Assembly: GCF_007859075.1 (NCBI RefSeq)
Contig: NZ_VOAK01000007.1
Span: 1 to 33,916 of the forward strand
Length of the DNA: 33,916 nt
Source of the DNA: Gemmobacter aquaticus
Lineage (GTDB): Bacteria > Pseudomonadota > Alphaproteobacteria > Rhodobacterales > Rhodobacteraceae
Reading direction: 5' to 3'
The notes under the pieces were generated by a model. It saw only the letters and a program-made list of their open reading frames with translations. It made no database searches and was not told the origin of the DNA. The translations under genes were made by a program, and so were the position numbers. Positions 1 to 7,843 of this stretch are shown one piece after another. Each line of letters opens with the position of its first letter. The stretch's first letter is position 1.

Positions 1-65
1 ATGCTCGGCACCGGCATGCCGGCAATCGAAAGGAACTGGTCATGGGGCATCACAGGACTGGGCAT
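1..65 (-). CDS. 5' end of an unidentified leftward gene, cut by the window edge
   Basis: Reading leftward, an ATG at 65 is preceded at a good distance by a GAGGAGG ribosome binding site (about 71-77) and opens a frame (MPSPVMPHDQFLSIAGMPVPS) that runs off the window. Only 21 residues are visible, so no family can be named. The same frame stays open upstream to about 318, but that stretch has no good start or Shine-Dalgarno signal and an unremarkable composition, so I take 65 as the start. It lies downstream of, and in the same orientation as, the 170-aa gene at 377-889. Confidence 0.4.
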   Translation of the reverse strand, partial: MPSPVMPHDQFLSIAGMPVPS

Positions 66-376
66 GCGAAAGCCCTCCTCTTCATTGGGTATGTCGATGT
101 GGGGAAAGTCGTCAGCTGCCGGCGCGGATAAAGGCGGGCAGGGGAATGAGGTGGCAAAGGGACAGTAGATCAGCTCACATCTTGTAGGAAACAAGGAAGG
201 CCAGAGTGATGCGTTCGAGATTGGCTTGGTGGCGGCTCCAGTTTGCCGCTTGGTGCCGCAATAGGGCGCCCTTGCTGTCGTCCCTACGTGTGTATCGACG
301 TCGGCTGTGGCAGCACGGAAGGGCTACCACTCCGCCTCTGAGCGTTGGAAACCAACTTCCCTTATCTGAGACCCGG

Positions 377-889
377 CTAGTAGGAGAGTTCATCCTTAAA
401 CTCGACGGCCCGTTCCATGCTCTCAAAAGCAACGCGAAGGCGGTCAATTGCGCGGTGGACCATGGCAGCGGCCTGACGTGCAGTCGTTCCCTGCGCCGGT
501 GCGATGAAGATCGGTGCCGCAGACGTCAACGTCGACGCGAACTGAGCGCGCTCAACAGCAGATGTGCAGCCAAGGGCATAGCGGATGAAATGCGCTGCTG
601 CGACCAAGCTACGGTCGGATGCGTGGACGATCTTCAGTCCCATAACCTGATCGGCTGCATGCGCAGCTGCGGCCAATGCCTGAACATCTGCCGCATAGAT
701 CAATTCGAGCGCGGGGTCCCAGCTTGCGGGCTCTTCCATACGTTCAACTGCAGCGGCGGCCTCGGCAAGAGCATCGCTCAGGCAGGAGAATGCCTCAAAG
801 ACCGCGGAATGCCGAACCTGCAGAGGTTCGGAAAAAAAGCGCGAAGCTTTGACGCCGCCCGCCAGAGTGATATTGGAAACAGTAGCCAT
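377..889 (-). CDS. Hypothetical helical protein, 170 aa
   Basis: I do not recognise this family. The start at 889 (MATVSN...) is chosen because GGAG lies about 8 nt upstream (894-901); a longer frame back to 1042 would run through the AT-rich intergenic region and the neighbouring gene's start. The product is alanine-rich and predicted mostly helical from about residue 30 onward. It has no signal peptide or membrane segment and only one cysteine (in YALGCTSAVER). It is divergent from a small ribbon-helix-helix gene at 1019, with about 130 bp of AT-rich DNA holding repeated GCATAT motifs between them, so the small protein may control it. A two-component arrangement such as a regulator with its target is possible but not shown. 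Confidence 0.6.
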   Translation of the reverse strand: MATVSNITLAGGVKASRFFSEPLQVRHSAVFEAFSCLSDALAEAAAAVERMEEPASWDPALELIYAADVQALAAAAHAADQVMGLKIVHASDRSLVAAAHFIRYALGCTSAVERAQFASTLTSAAPIFIAPAQGTTARQAAAMVHRAIDRLRVAFESMERAVEFKDELSY

Positions 890-925
890 TTCTGATCTCC
901 TAAGGATCGGGTTGGTCAGGTTCGG

Positions 926-1018
926 GGAGGTGTTCGTAGCACCTCCTCGATCCGCATATTGAGCATATGCTTTATGATTTTGGTTGTCAATATGTAATAT
1001 ATTTGGCATATATGAAAT
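926..1018. promoter_or_regulatory. Divergent intergenic region with GCATAT repeats and a hairpin
   Basis: This AT-rich spacer separates the 170-aa gene (minus) from the ribbon-helix-helix gene (plus). GCATAT occurs three times (954-959, 963-968, 1006-1011), the second within the palindrome GCATATGC at 963-970. A perfect inverted repeat, GGAGGTG-7 nt-CACCTCC, lies at 926-946 in the leader of the leftward gene. Repeated half-sites in a divergent promoter next to an RHH gene are typical of autoregulation; that part is inference. Confidence 0.45.
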
Positions 1019-1192
1019 ATGTCCAAGGAAACCGTTTACCACATCAAAAAACTCGTCAATCTGACGGAAGAGCAGGCCAAGCGGATATCCGATTTCCGCT
1101 TCGCAATGAGGTTGAACTCAGAGAATGAGGCAATTCGCCAGCTCATCGAAATGGGTCTCGATGCTTCTGAGCGGGGCGTTGAGGGTTCCTAG
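1019..1192 (+). CDS. Small ribbon-helix-helix (CopG/Arc-type) DNA-binding protein, 57 aa
   Basis: The frame from ATG 1019 to TAG 1190-1192 encodes 57 residues. It has the ribbon-helix-helix pattern: a short strand (residues 5-15, YHIKKLVNLTEE), a first helix with the common RISDFRF signature (about 16-29), a turn (RLNSENEA) and a second helix (EAIRQLIEMGLDAS). This fold binds DNA as a dimer through the antiparallel strands; antitoxins, plasmid copy-number and relaxosome accessory proteins commonly carry it. There is no classical toxin next to it, so an autoregulator of the divergent gene is the simplest reading. The Shine-Dalgarno signal is weak. The neighbouring spacer carries GCATAT repeats that could be its operator. 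Confidence 0.7.
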   Translation: MSKETVYHIKKLVNLTEEQAKRISDFRFAMRLNSENEAIRQLIEMGLDASERGVEGS

Positions 1193-1850
1193 ATCACAGT
1201 CAGCCGGACGCGGCGGGGGAGCTCGGTTACTGCATCGCTCATCCGATATCATTCAGTGTTGCCGCTTCGCCTGGCGACCGGAACGAGATAAAGCCGCGAT
1301 TTCCCAACCGCCAATGGATTGATGTCAGTGTCCGCCTCATTGTTCAGCCGATAAATGCTTGTAAGGCTCCACACCCCACCGCGGGGCAACAATCCCACGC
1401 ACTGACAGATGGGCGCGCGGTGCGTTGATCGAGCGCGTCTACTTGAGTGCAATCGGGTTGCGGGCTCGAAACACTTTCGCGCCTGCCCGCTGCTTGGCTG
1501 CCTGAACCAACGGCTTATGGTCAGGACTTCGGTAGCGGGGCTGTCCTAGTCAAGCGGTTTTGGGCATGCAAGGCTGGCCGCCGGGGAGCGGTTTCGACAT
1601 CTGGTGATTTGTACCGCCCTGCCTTCGTTGCCGCCTTCTTCTTAGATCGCCCACGGGTGCATGCTTCGGTCCGTGGTCGGCGCATTGGCCGGCAATATGG
1701 TGCTGGTTCAATGCAATTCCGATGTGCCCATCTCATTGGCGTGCTCCATATGGATCGGCAACACTCCTGACTATGGCATCATCGGAACCGCGTCCCTAGG
1801 GGACCTCGACGGCCCGCGATCAGGCAGGCAACGGGTGTGCGTTCGGGGTG
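1193..1850. other. 658 bp without a supported gene
   Basis: Several short open frames cross this stretch on both strands, but none has a convincing ribosome binding site, family signature or codon bias. It lies between the RHH gene and an IS110 transposase fragment and probably includes the non-coding end of that element; no clear terminal repeat can be pointed to. Confidence 0.5.
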
Positions 1851-2169
1851 TCAGGCTGCATGCGGGACCGGAATGTCTGACCGGAAGTTGGTGTCATCGC
1901 CCCACATCCGGTGAAGGATCACGCTGATACGTCGCGGCAAGGCAACCATGGCACGCTTGGCTCCGCGACGGCGAGCAAGCTGAGCGGCCCATGTTCTCAG
2001 CCATGACGAGCGCCCGCGGTTCATCATAACGGTCGCAGCCTGACAGAGCGCGCACCGAAGATTGACGTCGCCAGCCTTGGTGATCCCGCCCGAGACATCG
2101 CGTTCGCCAGATTGGTTTCGCGACGCCGTGAGGCCTACCCACGGCCCAACCTTCTTCGAGGAGGTGACC
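1851..2169 (-). pseudogene. C-terminal fragment of an IS110-family transposase (leftward)
   Basis: The reading frame ends at 1851 and carries the hallmark C-terminal IS110/IS1111 (Transposase_20) pattern: TSSKKVGPWVGLTASRNQSG, then SGGITKAGDVNLRCALCQAA, then AKRAMVALPRRISVILHRMW. Intact family members have about 340 residues with an N-terminal RuvC-like DEDD catalytic domain; here only about 105 C-terminal residues remain and the catalytic domain is missing. Homology stops abruptly at about 2169, where an oppositely oriented, different IS110 fragment starts. The frame continues further upstream only as the antisense of that second fragment. Confidence 0.8.
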
Positions 2170-2181
2170 GGTTCACCCGGG

Positions 2182-2588
2182 CCATCGCGAGCGATGATCG
2201 CCTGTCGGAGATCGCCGGTGTTCTCCGTTTGATCCCGGGCAACGGCCCGGTTGCCAGCACAATGCTGATCGCCAAAATGCCCGAGATCGGCACCGTCACC
2301 GGCGCACAGGCTGCTGCACTCACTGGATTGGCCCCGGTCGCGCACGACAGCGGAACCCTTCGCGGGAAACGGGCCATCGCTGGAGGTCGCCATGCCCTGC
2401 GGCACGTGATGTTCCAGGCGGCACTGGTCACGGCACATCACAACGCAAGCATGAAAACCTTCGCAGATCGCCTTCGCAAGGCCGGAAAACCGCACAAGGC
2501 CATTATCACCGCCGTCGCCAGAAAGCTCGTCACCATCGCGAACGCCCTATGCAAGAGCCGTCAGAAATGGATCGCCGCGACGGCCTGA
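2182..2588 (+). pseudogene. C-terminal fragment of a second IS110-family transposase (rightward)
   Basis: The product has the IS110 helix-hairpin-helix and Transposase_20 region: LRLIPGNGPVASTMLIAKMP, AAALTGLAPVAHDSGTLRG, GGRHALRHVMFQAAL, and a final AGKPHKAIITAVARKLVTIAN. It ends naturally at 2588, but the N-terminal half with the DEDD catalytic residues is absent. Family similarity begins near 2182, although the frame is open from 2112. It differs in sequence from the leftward fragment, so the two come from different elements rather than an inverted duplication. An inactive remnant is most likely. Confidence 0.82.
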
Positions 2589-3113
2589 GAGATACCGTTG
2601 CTAGAACCTTGTTTTCCTCAGGCGTGAGAAGTTCATGAAGGCGCATGAGGAGAACGAGGTAGTGATCTGCTCGACAACGGCGAAGGGGTTCGAGACGGCG
2701 CCGGGACAGATTGCATTCCCGATCTTGCCGACTTGCGCCCGAAACGGACTGGTCAGCGTGGCGCTGAATCTCTCCTTGAGCTTAGCTGAGTGAGCCTTGG
2801 GCGCGGGCGCCACGCAACAGGGTAGCCCGCGCTCGCCCATGGCCGACCCACCACGAATTGGCCGCTGGCGCGGACGTCGGCGTCGCTTTGCCTTAGCTCG
2901 CGCGTGGCCACTGCTGCAGCACTTCGCAAGCGACGACTCGGCAGCTTCGCCCCTGATCCGCGCATCCTGTCTTCGAGCAGGCTCACATAACCTGACGGAA
3001 GAAAATTCCCGGTGAGAGACCCGGCACAGGTGTCACGCCCCGCGTAGCAGACACAATAGAGAACCAAAAACACGACAAAGTAAGTAGACTTAAATACGCC
3101 GAGAGATGGAGAT
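2589..3113. other. 525 bp without a supported gene, ending in a regulatory site
   Basis: Downstream of the IS110 fragment there is a 52-codon open frame (2635-2793, plus) with no clear ribosome binding site and no family I recognise, and an antisense frame of similar length. I do not call either. The last 45 bp hold one copy of the repeated operator-like element (3069-3094) ahead of the gene at 3114. Confidence 0.45.
3069..3094 (-). promoter_or_regulatory. Operator-like element, copy 1 (ahead of the 163-aa gene)
   Basis: Read on the minus strand this is TTTAAGTCTA-N8-GTCGTGTT, matching the element found ahead of five other units in the window with the same 8-nt spacer. It ends 19 nt before the ATG at 3114 and, with the copy at 13700, is one of two oriented opposite to its gene. 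Because the element is an imperfect palindrome, orientation need not matter for a dimeric regulator. Confidence 0.6.
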
Positions 3114-3605
3114 ATGAAGTTGACTTACGCCGCCCCTGCTCCCCCCCGTCGCGCACGCCGCCAAGACTCGACCTTCGACCTTGGAGCTACCGAAGCGGCG
3201 ACTATCGATTTCTCTGTTCCGAAAGGTGGCATCCTGCCCCATCCTTACGAAGTCGCAGAGGCTTTGATGTTTCATCGCGCCCCCCGGGTGACGGCGCAGG
3301 GCGCTTATGCTGGCCTGATCCTGGAGCTGTTGGCAAATAGCCCGACGCTTGCACCTGCCGAAATCGTTCTGATCGATCCCGAACTCGCCACAGTCCCCGA
3401 CCTCAGCTCACTGCGCGGGCAGGCACGGATCACGCTTGTTTTGAGCGAAACCGCGACGCGTTCAGTTCGCGCGCGTGTCTGTCAGCTGGAGAACAGGCTG
3501 CATTGCCGCGTGATTGACAGAGGTCCTCGTACGAACCTGACCGAGACGCTGATGGCGATTTGGCGGCAGTTCGCACCACAGCGCATGGTGGGCACTACGT
3601 ATTGA
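3114..3605 (+). CDS. Hypothetical protein, 163 aa, first gene of the organosulfur region
   Basis: I do not recognise this family. The start at 3114 follows a purine-rich GAGAGATGGAGAT leader. The product is soluble with no signal peptide. Residues 1-30 are basic and proline/alanine-rich; residues 40-160 look like an alpha/beta fold, with a hydrophobic strand AEIVLIDPEL, then RITLVLSE, and a C-terminal helix ETLMAIWRQF. There are two cysteines (RARVCQLENRLHCRVI). It is followed after 90 bp by an FAD/NAD(P)-binding oxidoreductase in the same direction, with a hairpin between them. A copy of the repeated operator-like element sits just upstream, tying it to the sulfur regulon by position although its role is unknown. 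Confidence 0.65.
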   Translation: MKLTYAAPAPPRRARRQDSTFDLGATEAATIDFSVPKGGILPHPYEVAEALMFHRAPRVTAQGAYAGLILELLANSPTLAPAEIVLIDPELATVPDLSSLRGQARITLVLSETATRSVRARVCQLENRLHCRVIDRGPRTNLTETLMAIWRQFAPQRMVGTTY

Positions 3606-3643
3606 TGCTCTGTCTCAGCACATCACGCCATTCTCTCTACGTT

Positions 3644-3666
3644 GCTGCCCGGCGATGCCGGGCAGC
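3644..3666 (+). terminator. Perfect hairpin between the 163-aa and the flavoprotein genes
   Basis: GCTGCCCGGC-GAT-GCCGGGCAGC forms a 10-bp perfect stem with a 3-nt loop, followed by a T-containing run (CGTTTCGTTT). It lies 38 bp after the stop at 3605 and 29 bp before the ATG at 3696. It could be a weak rho-independent terminator or attenuator, or an RNA-processing hairpin that sets different levels of the two proteins. Confidence 0.55.
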
Positions 3667-3695
3667 CGTTTCGTTTGATACCAAAGGGCTCCAGC

Positions 3696-5129
3696 ATGTT
3701 TGTCGATCGTAAGGATACTTCCGCCACCACATCCAAACCCGTGATCGCGATCGTCGGCGGGGGCTATAGCGGCGCAGCTGTCGCCCTGCATTTGGCACGA
3801 AACGACTGCGACGCGCAGGTTGTCGTGTTCGAACCACGGACCGAAATCGGACGCGGCCTCGCCTACTCCACCCCCGACCCGGATCATCGGCTGAATGTGC
3901 CGGATCATCGCATGACGCTGATCAGTGAAGACCCCAACCATTTCAAGAACTGGCTCGGCTCGGCCGAGGCTCCCATCTTGCCAGGCGGCAGCGCCACGCT
4001 GGCAGGCGAGATCTTTGCGCCTCGAGCCGTGTTTGGCCAATACGTCGCGGCCTGTCTGGCAGATCTGGTCACCGCTGGCAGGATCATCCATCGGAAGGAG
4101 ACCGTGATACGTATCGATGCCGAGGCTCGGGGTTACTTTGTCTACGGATCGCAAGGGGCCCCCTTGCGGGCTGACGTGGTCGTGCTGGCGGCATCCCATC
4201 CCGCGCCCGCCTTGCCCGTTGAACTCAATGCGCTCGCACACGACATAGCGCTCATAGCGGATGCTTCCGCACCCGGCGCGCTCGACCAGATTGCGCCGCA
4301 AGAAAGGGTCCTGATCGTAGGCTCCGGCCTCACCGCTGCCGATATCCTCGCGACGTTGGCACGGCAGGGTCAGCGCGCGCCGGTTCATGTGCTCTCGCGC
4401 CACGGATGGCGATCGCAGCCGCACGGGCCGAAGCAACCCGAAGCGCAGGCGGATTTTGCGACCAACCCTTCTGCAACTGCCCTTTCTCTTTTCCGCCGGG
4501 TGCGCCTTGCCCTGGATGCCGAGGCGGCGCGCGGTGTGACCTGGCATGCTGTCTTCGACAAACTGCGCGCCCAGGGCCCGGCGATTTGGGCCGCCCTTTC
4601 ACTGCCAGAGCGGCAGCGGTTCCTGCGGCACTTGCGGGCGTTGTGGGACATCCACCGCTTTCGCATCGCTCCTCAGACGCATGCAACACTCGTGCAGGCC
4701 GAACGGCAGAAAAGTGCGATCTTTCACGCTGCACGAATTCTTGCTGTGCAGCGCTTACCCGGCGGAATAGAAATCAGCATCCGCCCGCGCGGACGACGCG
4801 ATACCTCGACTCTGGTGGTTGACCGGGTGATCCTTGCAACCGGTCCGGCACATGGGCAGGTGATTGCGGACAATCCCGCCTTGGCGTCTCTGGCAAAGCA
4901 GGGTCTTGTACAACCAGACCCACTCAAACTGGGCATAGCGACAGGAACTGACGCGCGCGCCATTGGGGTGAGCGGGCCTGTACATGGGCTGTACGTTGCG
5001 GGCCCCTTGGCACGTGGCACTGTGGGCGAGCTTATGGGGGTCCCCGAGGTGACAGCCTGGGCCGAGCATGTCGCAGGTCGGATTCGGCAATCCTTGCCCG
5101 TTCATGCACGACCGGAAGCGGCAGAGTGA
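3696..5129 (+). CDS. FAD/NAD(P)-binding oxidoreductase (NAD_binding_9-type), 477 aa
   Basis: The N-terminus carries a Rossmann FAD-binding motif, AIVGGGYSGAAVALHLA (residues about 15-31), followed by the acidic strand end VVVFEPRTEIGRGLAYS and the family-typical block LNVPDHRMTLISEDPNHF. A second dinucleotide motif, VLIVGSGLTAADILATL, lies mid-protein, and VILATGPAHGQVIADNP near the C-terminus resembles the flavin-proximal ATG motif. These features match the FAD-NAD(P)-binding family (PF13454) seen beside sulfur- and siderophore-related genes; its substrate is unknown. The ATG at 3696 is preferred over an upstream TTG because AAAGGG precedes it at 9 nt and the extra residues would come from the hairpin. 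It could oxidise or reduce a sulfur intermediate, which is inference from context only. Confidence 0.75.
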   Translation: MFVDRKDTSATTSKPVIAIVGGGYSGAAVALHLARNDCDAQVVVFEPRTEIGRGLAYSTPDPDHRLNVPDHRMTLISEDPNHFKNWLGSAEAPILPGGSATLAGEIFAPRAVFGQYVAACLADLVTAGRIIHRKETVIRIDAEARGYFVYGSQGAPLRADVVVLAASHPAPALPVELNALAHDIALIADASAPGALDQIAPQERVLIVGSGLTAADILATLARQGQRAPVHVLSRHGWRSQPHGPKQPEAQADFATNPSATALSLFRRVRLALDAEAARGVTWHAVFDKLRAQGPAIWAALSLPERQRFLRHLRALWDIHRFRIAPQTHATLVQAERQKSAIFHAARILAVQRLPGGIEISIRPRGRRDTSTLVVDRVILATGPAHGQVIADNPALASLAKQGLVQPDPLKLGIATGTDARAIGVSGPVHGLYVAGPLARGTVGELMGVPEVTAWAEHVAGRIRQSLPVHARPEAAE

Positions 5130-5218
5130 TTTTCTGCTGCTGATGCGGTGAAGGGGGAAAATCGTTACTTCGCACATGCAGAAATATGGAATGGCCGATA
5201 CCGGGGTGCGCGGCATAG

Positions 5219-5244
5219 ATTAAAACGACCAATCTGGTCGTGAT
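5219..5244 (+). promoter_or_regulatory. Operator-like element, copy 2 (ahead of metQ)
   Basis: ATTAAAACGA-CCAATCTG-GTCGTGAT lies 36 nt before the metQ start. This copy is also the best dyad: ACGACCA-ATC-TGGTCGT is a 7-bp perfect inverted repeat. Both outer halves are identical, base for base, to the copy at 13700-13725, while the 8-nt spacer differs, which points to selection on the two halves. Confidence 0.7.
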
Positions 5245-5280
5245 GCCAACTGGCCGCGCCCCAACTGAAGGAATTTTGCC

Positions 5281-6087
5281 ATGTCCCTGAAATCACTTGG
5301 CCTTGCTGCAGTACTCGCACTTGCGACAGCTATGCCCGCTGTCTCCGAGGCACTGAAGATCGGCGTCGTTCCCGGCGCCTATGCTGACGCAGTGGGCGTC
5401 GCGGCCGAAGAAGCCAAAGCGCAAGGGTTGGAGATCGAGGTGATCGAGTTTTCCGACTGGAACACCCCGAACCTTGCGCTGGACGCCAAAGATATCGACG
5501 TGAACTTCTTCCAGCACCAGCCATTCATGGAGAATACCGAGGCTGAAAAAGGCTATGATTTCAGCGTCGTCGCGCCGGGTATCCTGCAAAACTTCGGCTT
5601 CTTTTCGCTCAAGCACAAATCGCTGGACGAGATCCCCGAGGGCGGCTCGGTCGCGGTGGCCAATGACCCGGTAAACCAGGGTCGCGGCTTGCTGCTGCTG
5701 CAAAAGGCCGGGCTGATCACGCTCAAAGAGGGTGTGGGCTACAAAGGCACGCTCGATGACATCACCGCCAATCCGAAGAACCTCAAGTTCACCGAGGTCG
5801 AGGGGCCGCAGCTGGTACATGTGACGCCGGATGTCGATCTGGCGCAGGGCTATCCGCATTTCATCGTGGCGTCCGGTGCGTTTGATCCGACTTCGGGCCT
5901 GATTTACTCAGGGGTCGAAGACAAGATCTTCAATGTCAGCTTCGTGTCGCGCGCGGGCGAGGAGAATGACCCCCGTATCCAGCAATTTGTGTCGCTCTTC
6001 CACAGCTCGCAGGCGGTCAAGGACCAGATCCATGAATCCTTTGCCGGCAGCGACAAGCTGTATGTTCTGGCCTGGCTGCTCAAATGA
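5281..6087 (+). CDS. metQ: MetQ/NlpA-family ABC transporter substrate-binding protein
   Basis: This is the periplasmic binding protein of a methionine-type ABC importer; family members bind methionine or related thioethers. The 268-aa product shows family blocks: [14 protein letters not shown] after the signal peptide, [14 protein letters not shown], and [23 protein letters not shown]. The signal sequence (about residues 1-25) ends in an AxA-like site (VSEA) and lacks the lipobox cysteine of classical MetQ lipoproteins, so it is probably soluble in the periplasm. AAGGAA lies upstream of the ATG. Its end overlaps metN by 4 bp (ATGA), giving a metQ-metN-metI operon. A copy of the operator-like element precedes it, suggesting sulfur control. 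The true ligand could be methionine, methionine sulfoxide or another organosulfur compound. Confidence 0.9.
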   Translation: MSLKSLGLAAVLALATAMPAVSEALKIGVVPGAYADAVGVAAEEAKAQGLEIEVIEFSDWNTPNLALDAKDIDVNFFQHQPFMENTEAEKGYDFSVVAPGILQNFGFFSLKHKSLDEIPEGGSVAVANDPVNQGRGLLLLQKAGLITLKEGVGYKGTLDDITANPKNLKFTEVEGPQLVHVTPDVDLAQGYPHFIVASGAFDPTSGLIYSGVEDKIFNVSFVSRAGEENDPRIQQFVSLFHSSQAVKDQIHESFAGSDKLYVLAWLLK

Positions 6088-7172
6088 CCGGCGCGGCCGT
6101 CATCAGATTGCCGCAAGCAGGGGCGCATGCCGCCCCTGCTTCACAGGCGGCGCAGGCCAGGCGCCCAGCCGGATCCGTGCGGTTTCAGGGCTTGGGAAAG
6201 ACCTATGTTTCGTCAGCGGGTGAGGTTCAGGCACTACAAGGTATCAACCTTGATATCGAACCCGGTGAAATCTTCGGCATCATTGGGCGTTCGGGCGCCG
6301 GAAAATCCAGCCTGCTGCGCAGCATCAATCGACTGGAGCGCCCGTCCGAAGGGCGCGTACTGGTGGATGGCGAGGACATCGCAGGACTGGGCGAGGCCGA
6401 ACTGATCCGGTTGCGTCGCCGGATCGGGATGATCTTTCAGCATTTCAACCTGCTGGCGGCCAAGACCGTGCGCGAAAACGTGGCGCTCCCCTTGCGCATC
6501 GCTGGCGTCCCGCAGGACGAGGCACGGGCACGGGTGGCCGAGGTGCTACGGCTGGTAGGTCTGGAGGGGAAGGAAGATACCTACCCCTCCCGCCTGTCGG
6601 GCGGGCAGAAGCAGCGCGTGGGCATCGCCCGGGCGCTGGTCATGCGCCCCGAAATTCTGCTGTGTGACGAGGCGACCTCGGCGTTAGACCCGGAAACAAC
6701 CTTGTCAATCCTGCGCCTGCTGCGGGACATCAATCGACGGCTTGGGCTGACCATTGTCCTGATCACCCATGAGATGAGCGTAATCCGCGAGATATGTCAT
6801 CGCGTTGTGGTGCTTGAGCATGGCCGGATCGCGGAAACGGGGCCGGTCTGGCAAGTGTTTGCCCAGCCCCAGCATGCCGCGACGCAGGCGCTGCTGGCAC
6901 CATTGACCCGCGCGCTGCCCGAAGATCTGTCAGCCCGACTGCGTGATCGCGCAGAGCCCGGCGATTGGCAGGTGATCGAACTGCCCTTCACGGGTGAGGC
7001 GGCACCGGATCTGGCGGTATTGGCGCAGGGCGTGCGTCTGGTGCAGGCGCAGGTTGATCCGATTGATGGTCACGCCGTTGGTCGATTGGTGCTTTTGGCG
7101 CCGCCAGAGCTTGATCCGGCGTCGCTCTCCCCCAATGCAAGGAGGCTTGGCCATGTCGCCACAAATGATTGA
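6084..7172 (+). CDS. metN: MetN-type ABC transporter ATPase
   Basis: This is the cytoplasmic nucleotide-binding subunit of the methionine-type importer. The 362-aa product has Walker [10 protein letters not shown] (about residues 68-76), Q-loop MIFQHFNLL, signature [15 protein letters not shown], Walker [13 protein letters not shown] and the H-loop LITHEMSVI. The C-terminal 90 residues (after about 270, [20 protein letters not shown]) resemble the NIL regulatory domain, which in MetN binds methionine and inhibits transport. About 30 alanine/proline-rich residues precede the ABC domain, longer than usual. The start is fixed by the ATGA overlap with metQ, and the end overlaps metI by 20 bp. Confidence 0.9.
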   Translation: MTGAAVIRLPQAGAHAAPASQAAQARRPAGSVRFQGLGKTYVSSAGEVQALQGINLDIEPGEIFGIIGRSGAGKSSLLRSINRLERPSEGRVLVDGEDIAGLGEAELIRLRRRIGMIFQHFNLLAAKTVRENVALPLRIAGVPQDEARARVAEVLRLVGLEGKEDTYPSRLSGGQKQRVGIARALVMRPEILLCDEATSALDPETTLSILRLLRDINRRLGLTIVLITHEMSVIREICHRVVVLEHGRIAETGPVWQVFAQPQHAATQALLAPLTRALPEDLSARLRDRAEPGDWQVIELPFTGEAAPDLAVLAQGVRLVQAQVDPIDGHAVGRLVLLAPPELDPASLSPNARRLGHVATND

Positions 7173-7806
7173 CCGATTGATCGGCGCCTTTCTTGATACC
7201 TTGCTGATGGTTTCGGCCTCGGCAGGTATTGCCCTTTTGGCGGGCATCCCGCTTGCTGTGTTCCTGGTGACCTCCGGGCCGGGCGGGTTCTTTCCGGCGC
7301 CACGGCTGAACCGCGCGCTTGGCGCGCTGGTCAACGGCTTCCGTGCCGTACCCTTTATTGTGCTTCTGGTGGCGCTGATCCCCTTTACCCGCCTGGTGAC
7401 GGGCACGACGATCGGCGTTTGGGCCGCCGTGGTCCCGCTGTCGATCTCGGCAACGCCGTTCTTTGCGCGCATCGCTGAGGTAAGCTTGCGTGAGGTCGAT
7501 CCGGGACTGGTTGAAGCCGCGCAATCCATCGGCGCGAGCCGCTGGCATATCGTGCGCCATGTCCTGCTGCCCGAGGCGCTGCCGGGCATCATCGGTGGCT
7601 TCACGATCACGGTGGTGTCGATGATTGGGGCCTCGGCCATGGCGGGGGCCGTTGGCGCAGGCGGCCTCGGCGATGTGGCGATCCGTTACGGCTATCAGCG
7701 CTTTGACACGACGGTAATGGTCGCTGTCATCGTCATTCTGGTGGCGCTTGTATCAGTGGTTCAAGTCACCGGAGACAGGGCGGTGCGCCGGTTGCGGGCA
7801 CGGTGA
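7153..7806 (+). CDS. metI: MetI-type ABC transporter permease
   Basis: The 217-aa product has five or so hydrophobic segments and the binding-protein-dependent permease EAA loop ([26 protein letters not shown] is the region at about residues 118-143) that contacts the ATPase. It matches MetI in length and in the final segments, [20 protein letters not shown] and [11 protein letters not shown]. The ATG at 7153 is chosen because GGAGG (7141-7145) lies 7 nt upstream; the frame is open further 5' only inside metN. It is the last gene of the operon, with a strong terminator 4 bp after its stop. Confidence 0.9.
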   Translation: MSPQMIDRLIGAFLDTLLMVSASAGIALLAGIPLAVFLVTSGPGGFFPAPRLNRALGALVNGFRAVPFIVLLVALIPFTRLVTGTTIGVWAAVVPLSISATPFFARIAEVSLREVDPGLVEAAQSIGASRWHIVRHVLLPEALPGIIGGFTITVVSMIGASAMAGAVGAGGLGDVAIRYGYQRFDTTVMVAVIVILVALVSVVQVTGDRAVRRLRAR

Positions 7807-7810
7807 GACC

Positions 7811-7839
7811 AAAGGGCCGGGGGATTACCCCGGCCCTTT
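7811..7839. terminator. Bidirectional rho-independent terminator
   Basis: AAAGGGCCGGGG and CCCCGGCCCTTT form a perfect 12-bp stem around a 5-nt loop. It lies between the stop of metI (7806) and the stop of the convergent amidohydrolase gene (7844). The terminal A/T runs on both arms give a U-tract in either direction, so it can serve both operons. Confidence 0.85.
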
Positions 7840-7843
7840 GCCG

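Noticed and set aside
175-447. 90-codon leftward ORF downstream of the 170-aa gene
   Set aside because: It overlaps the 3' end of that gene in another frame, has no good start signal, and is arginine-rich and featureless.
206-895. 229-codon rightward frame
   Set aside because: It is antisense to the 170-aa gene, cysteine- and arginine-rich, and has no ribosome binding site.
1851-2495. One 214-aa leftward gene
   Set aside because: Only the last third or so is IS110 transposase; the rest is the antisense of the second, rightward IS110 fragment.
2635-2793. 52-codon rightward ORF
   Set aside because: No ribosome binding site, no recognisable family, and it lies in IS-scarred DNA.
3615-4547. 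310-codon leftward frame
   Set aside because: It is antisense to the FAD/NAD(P)-binding protein gene, which carries two dinucleotide-binding motifs.
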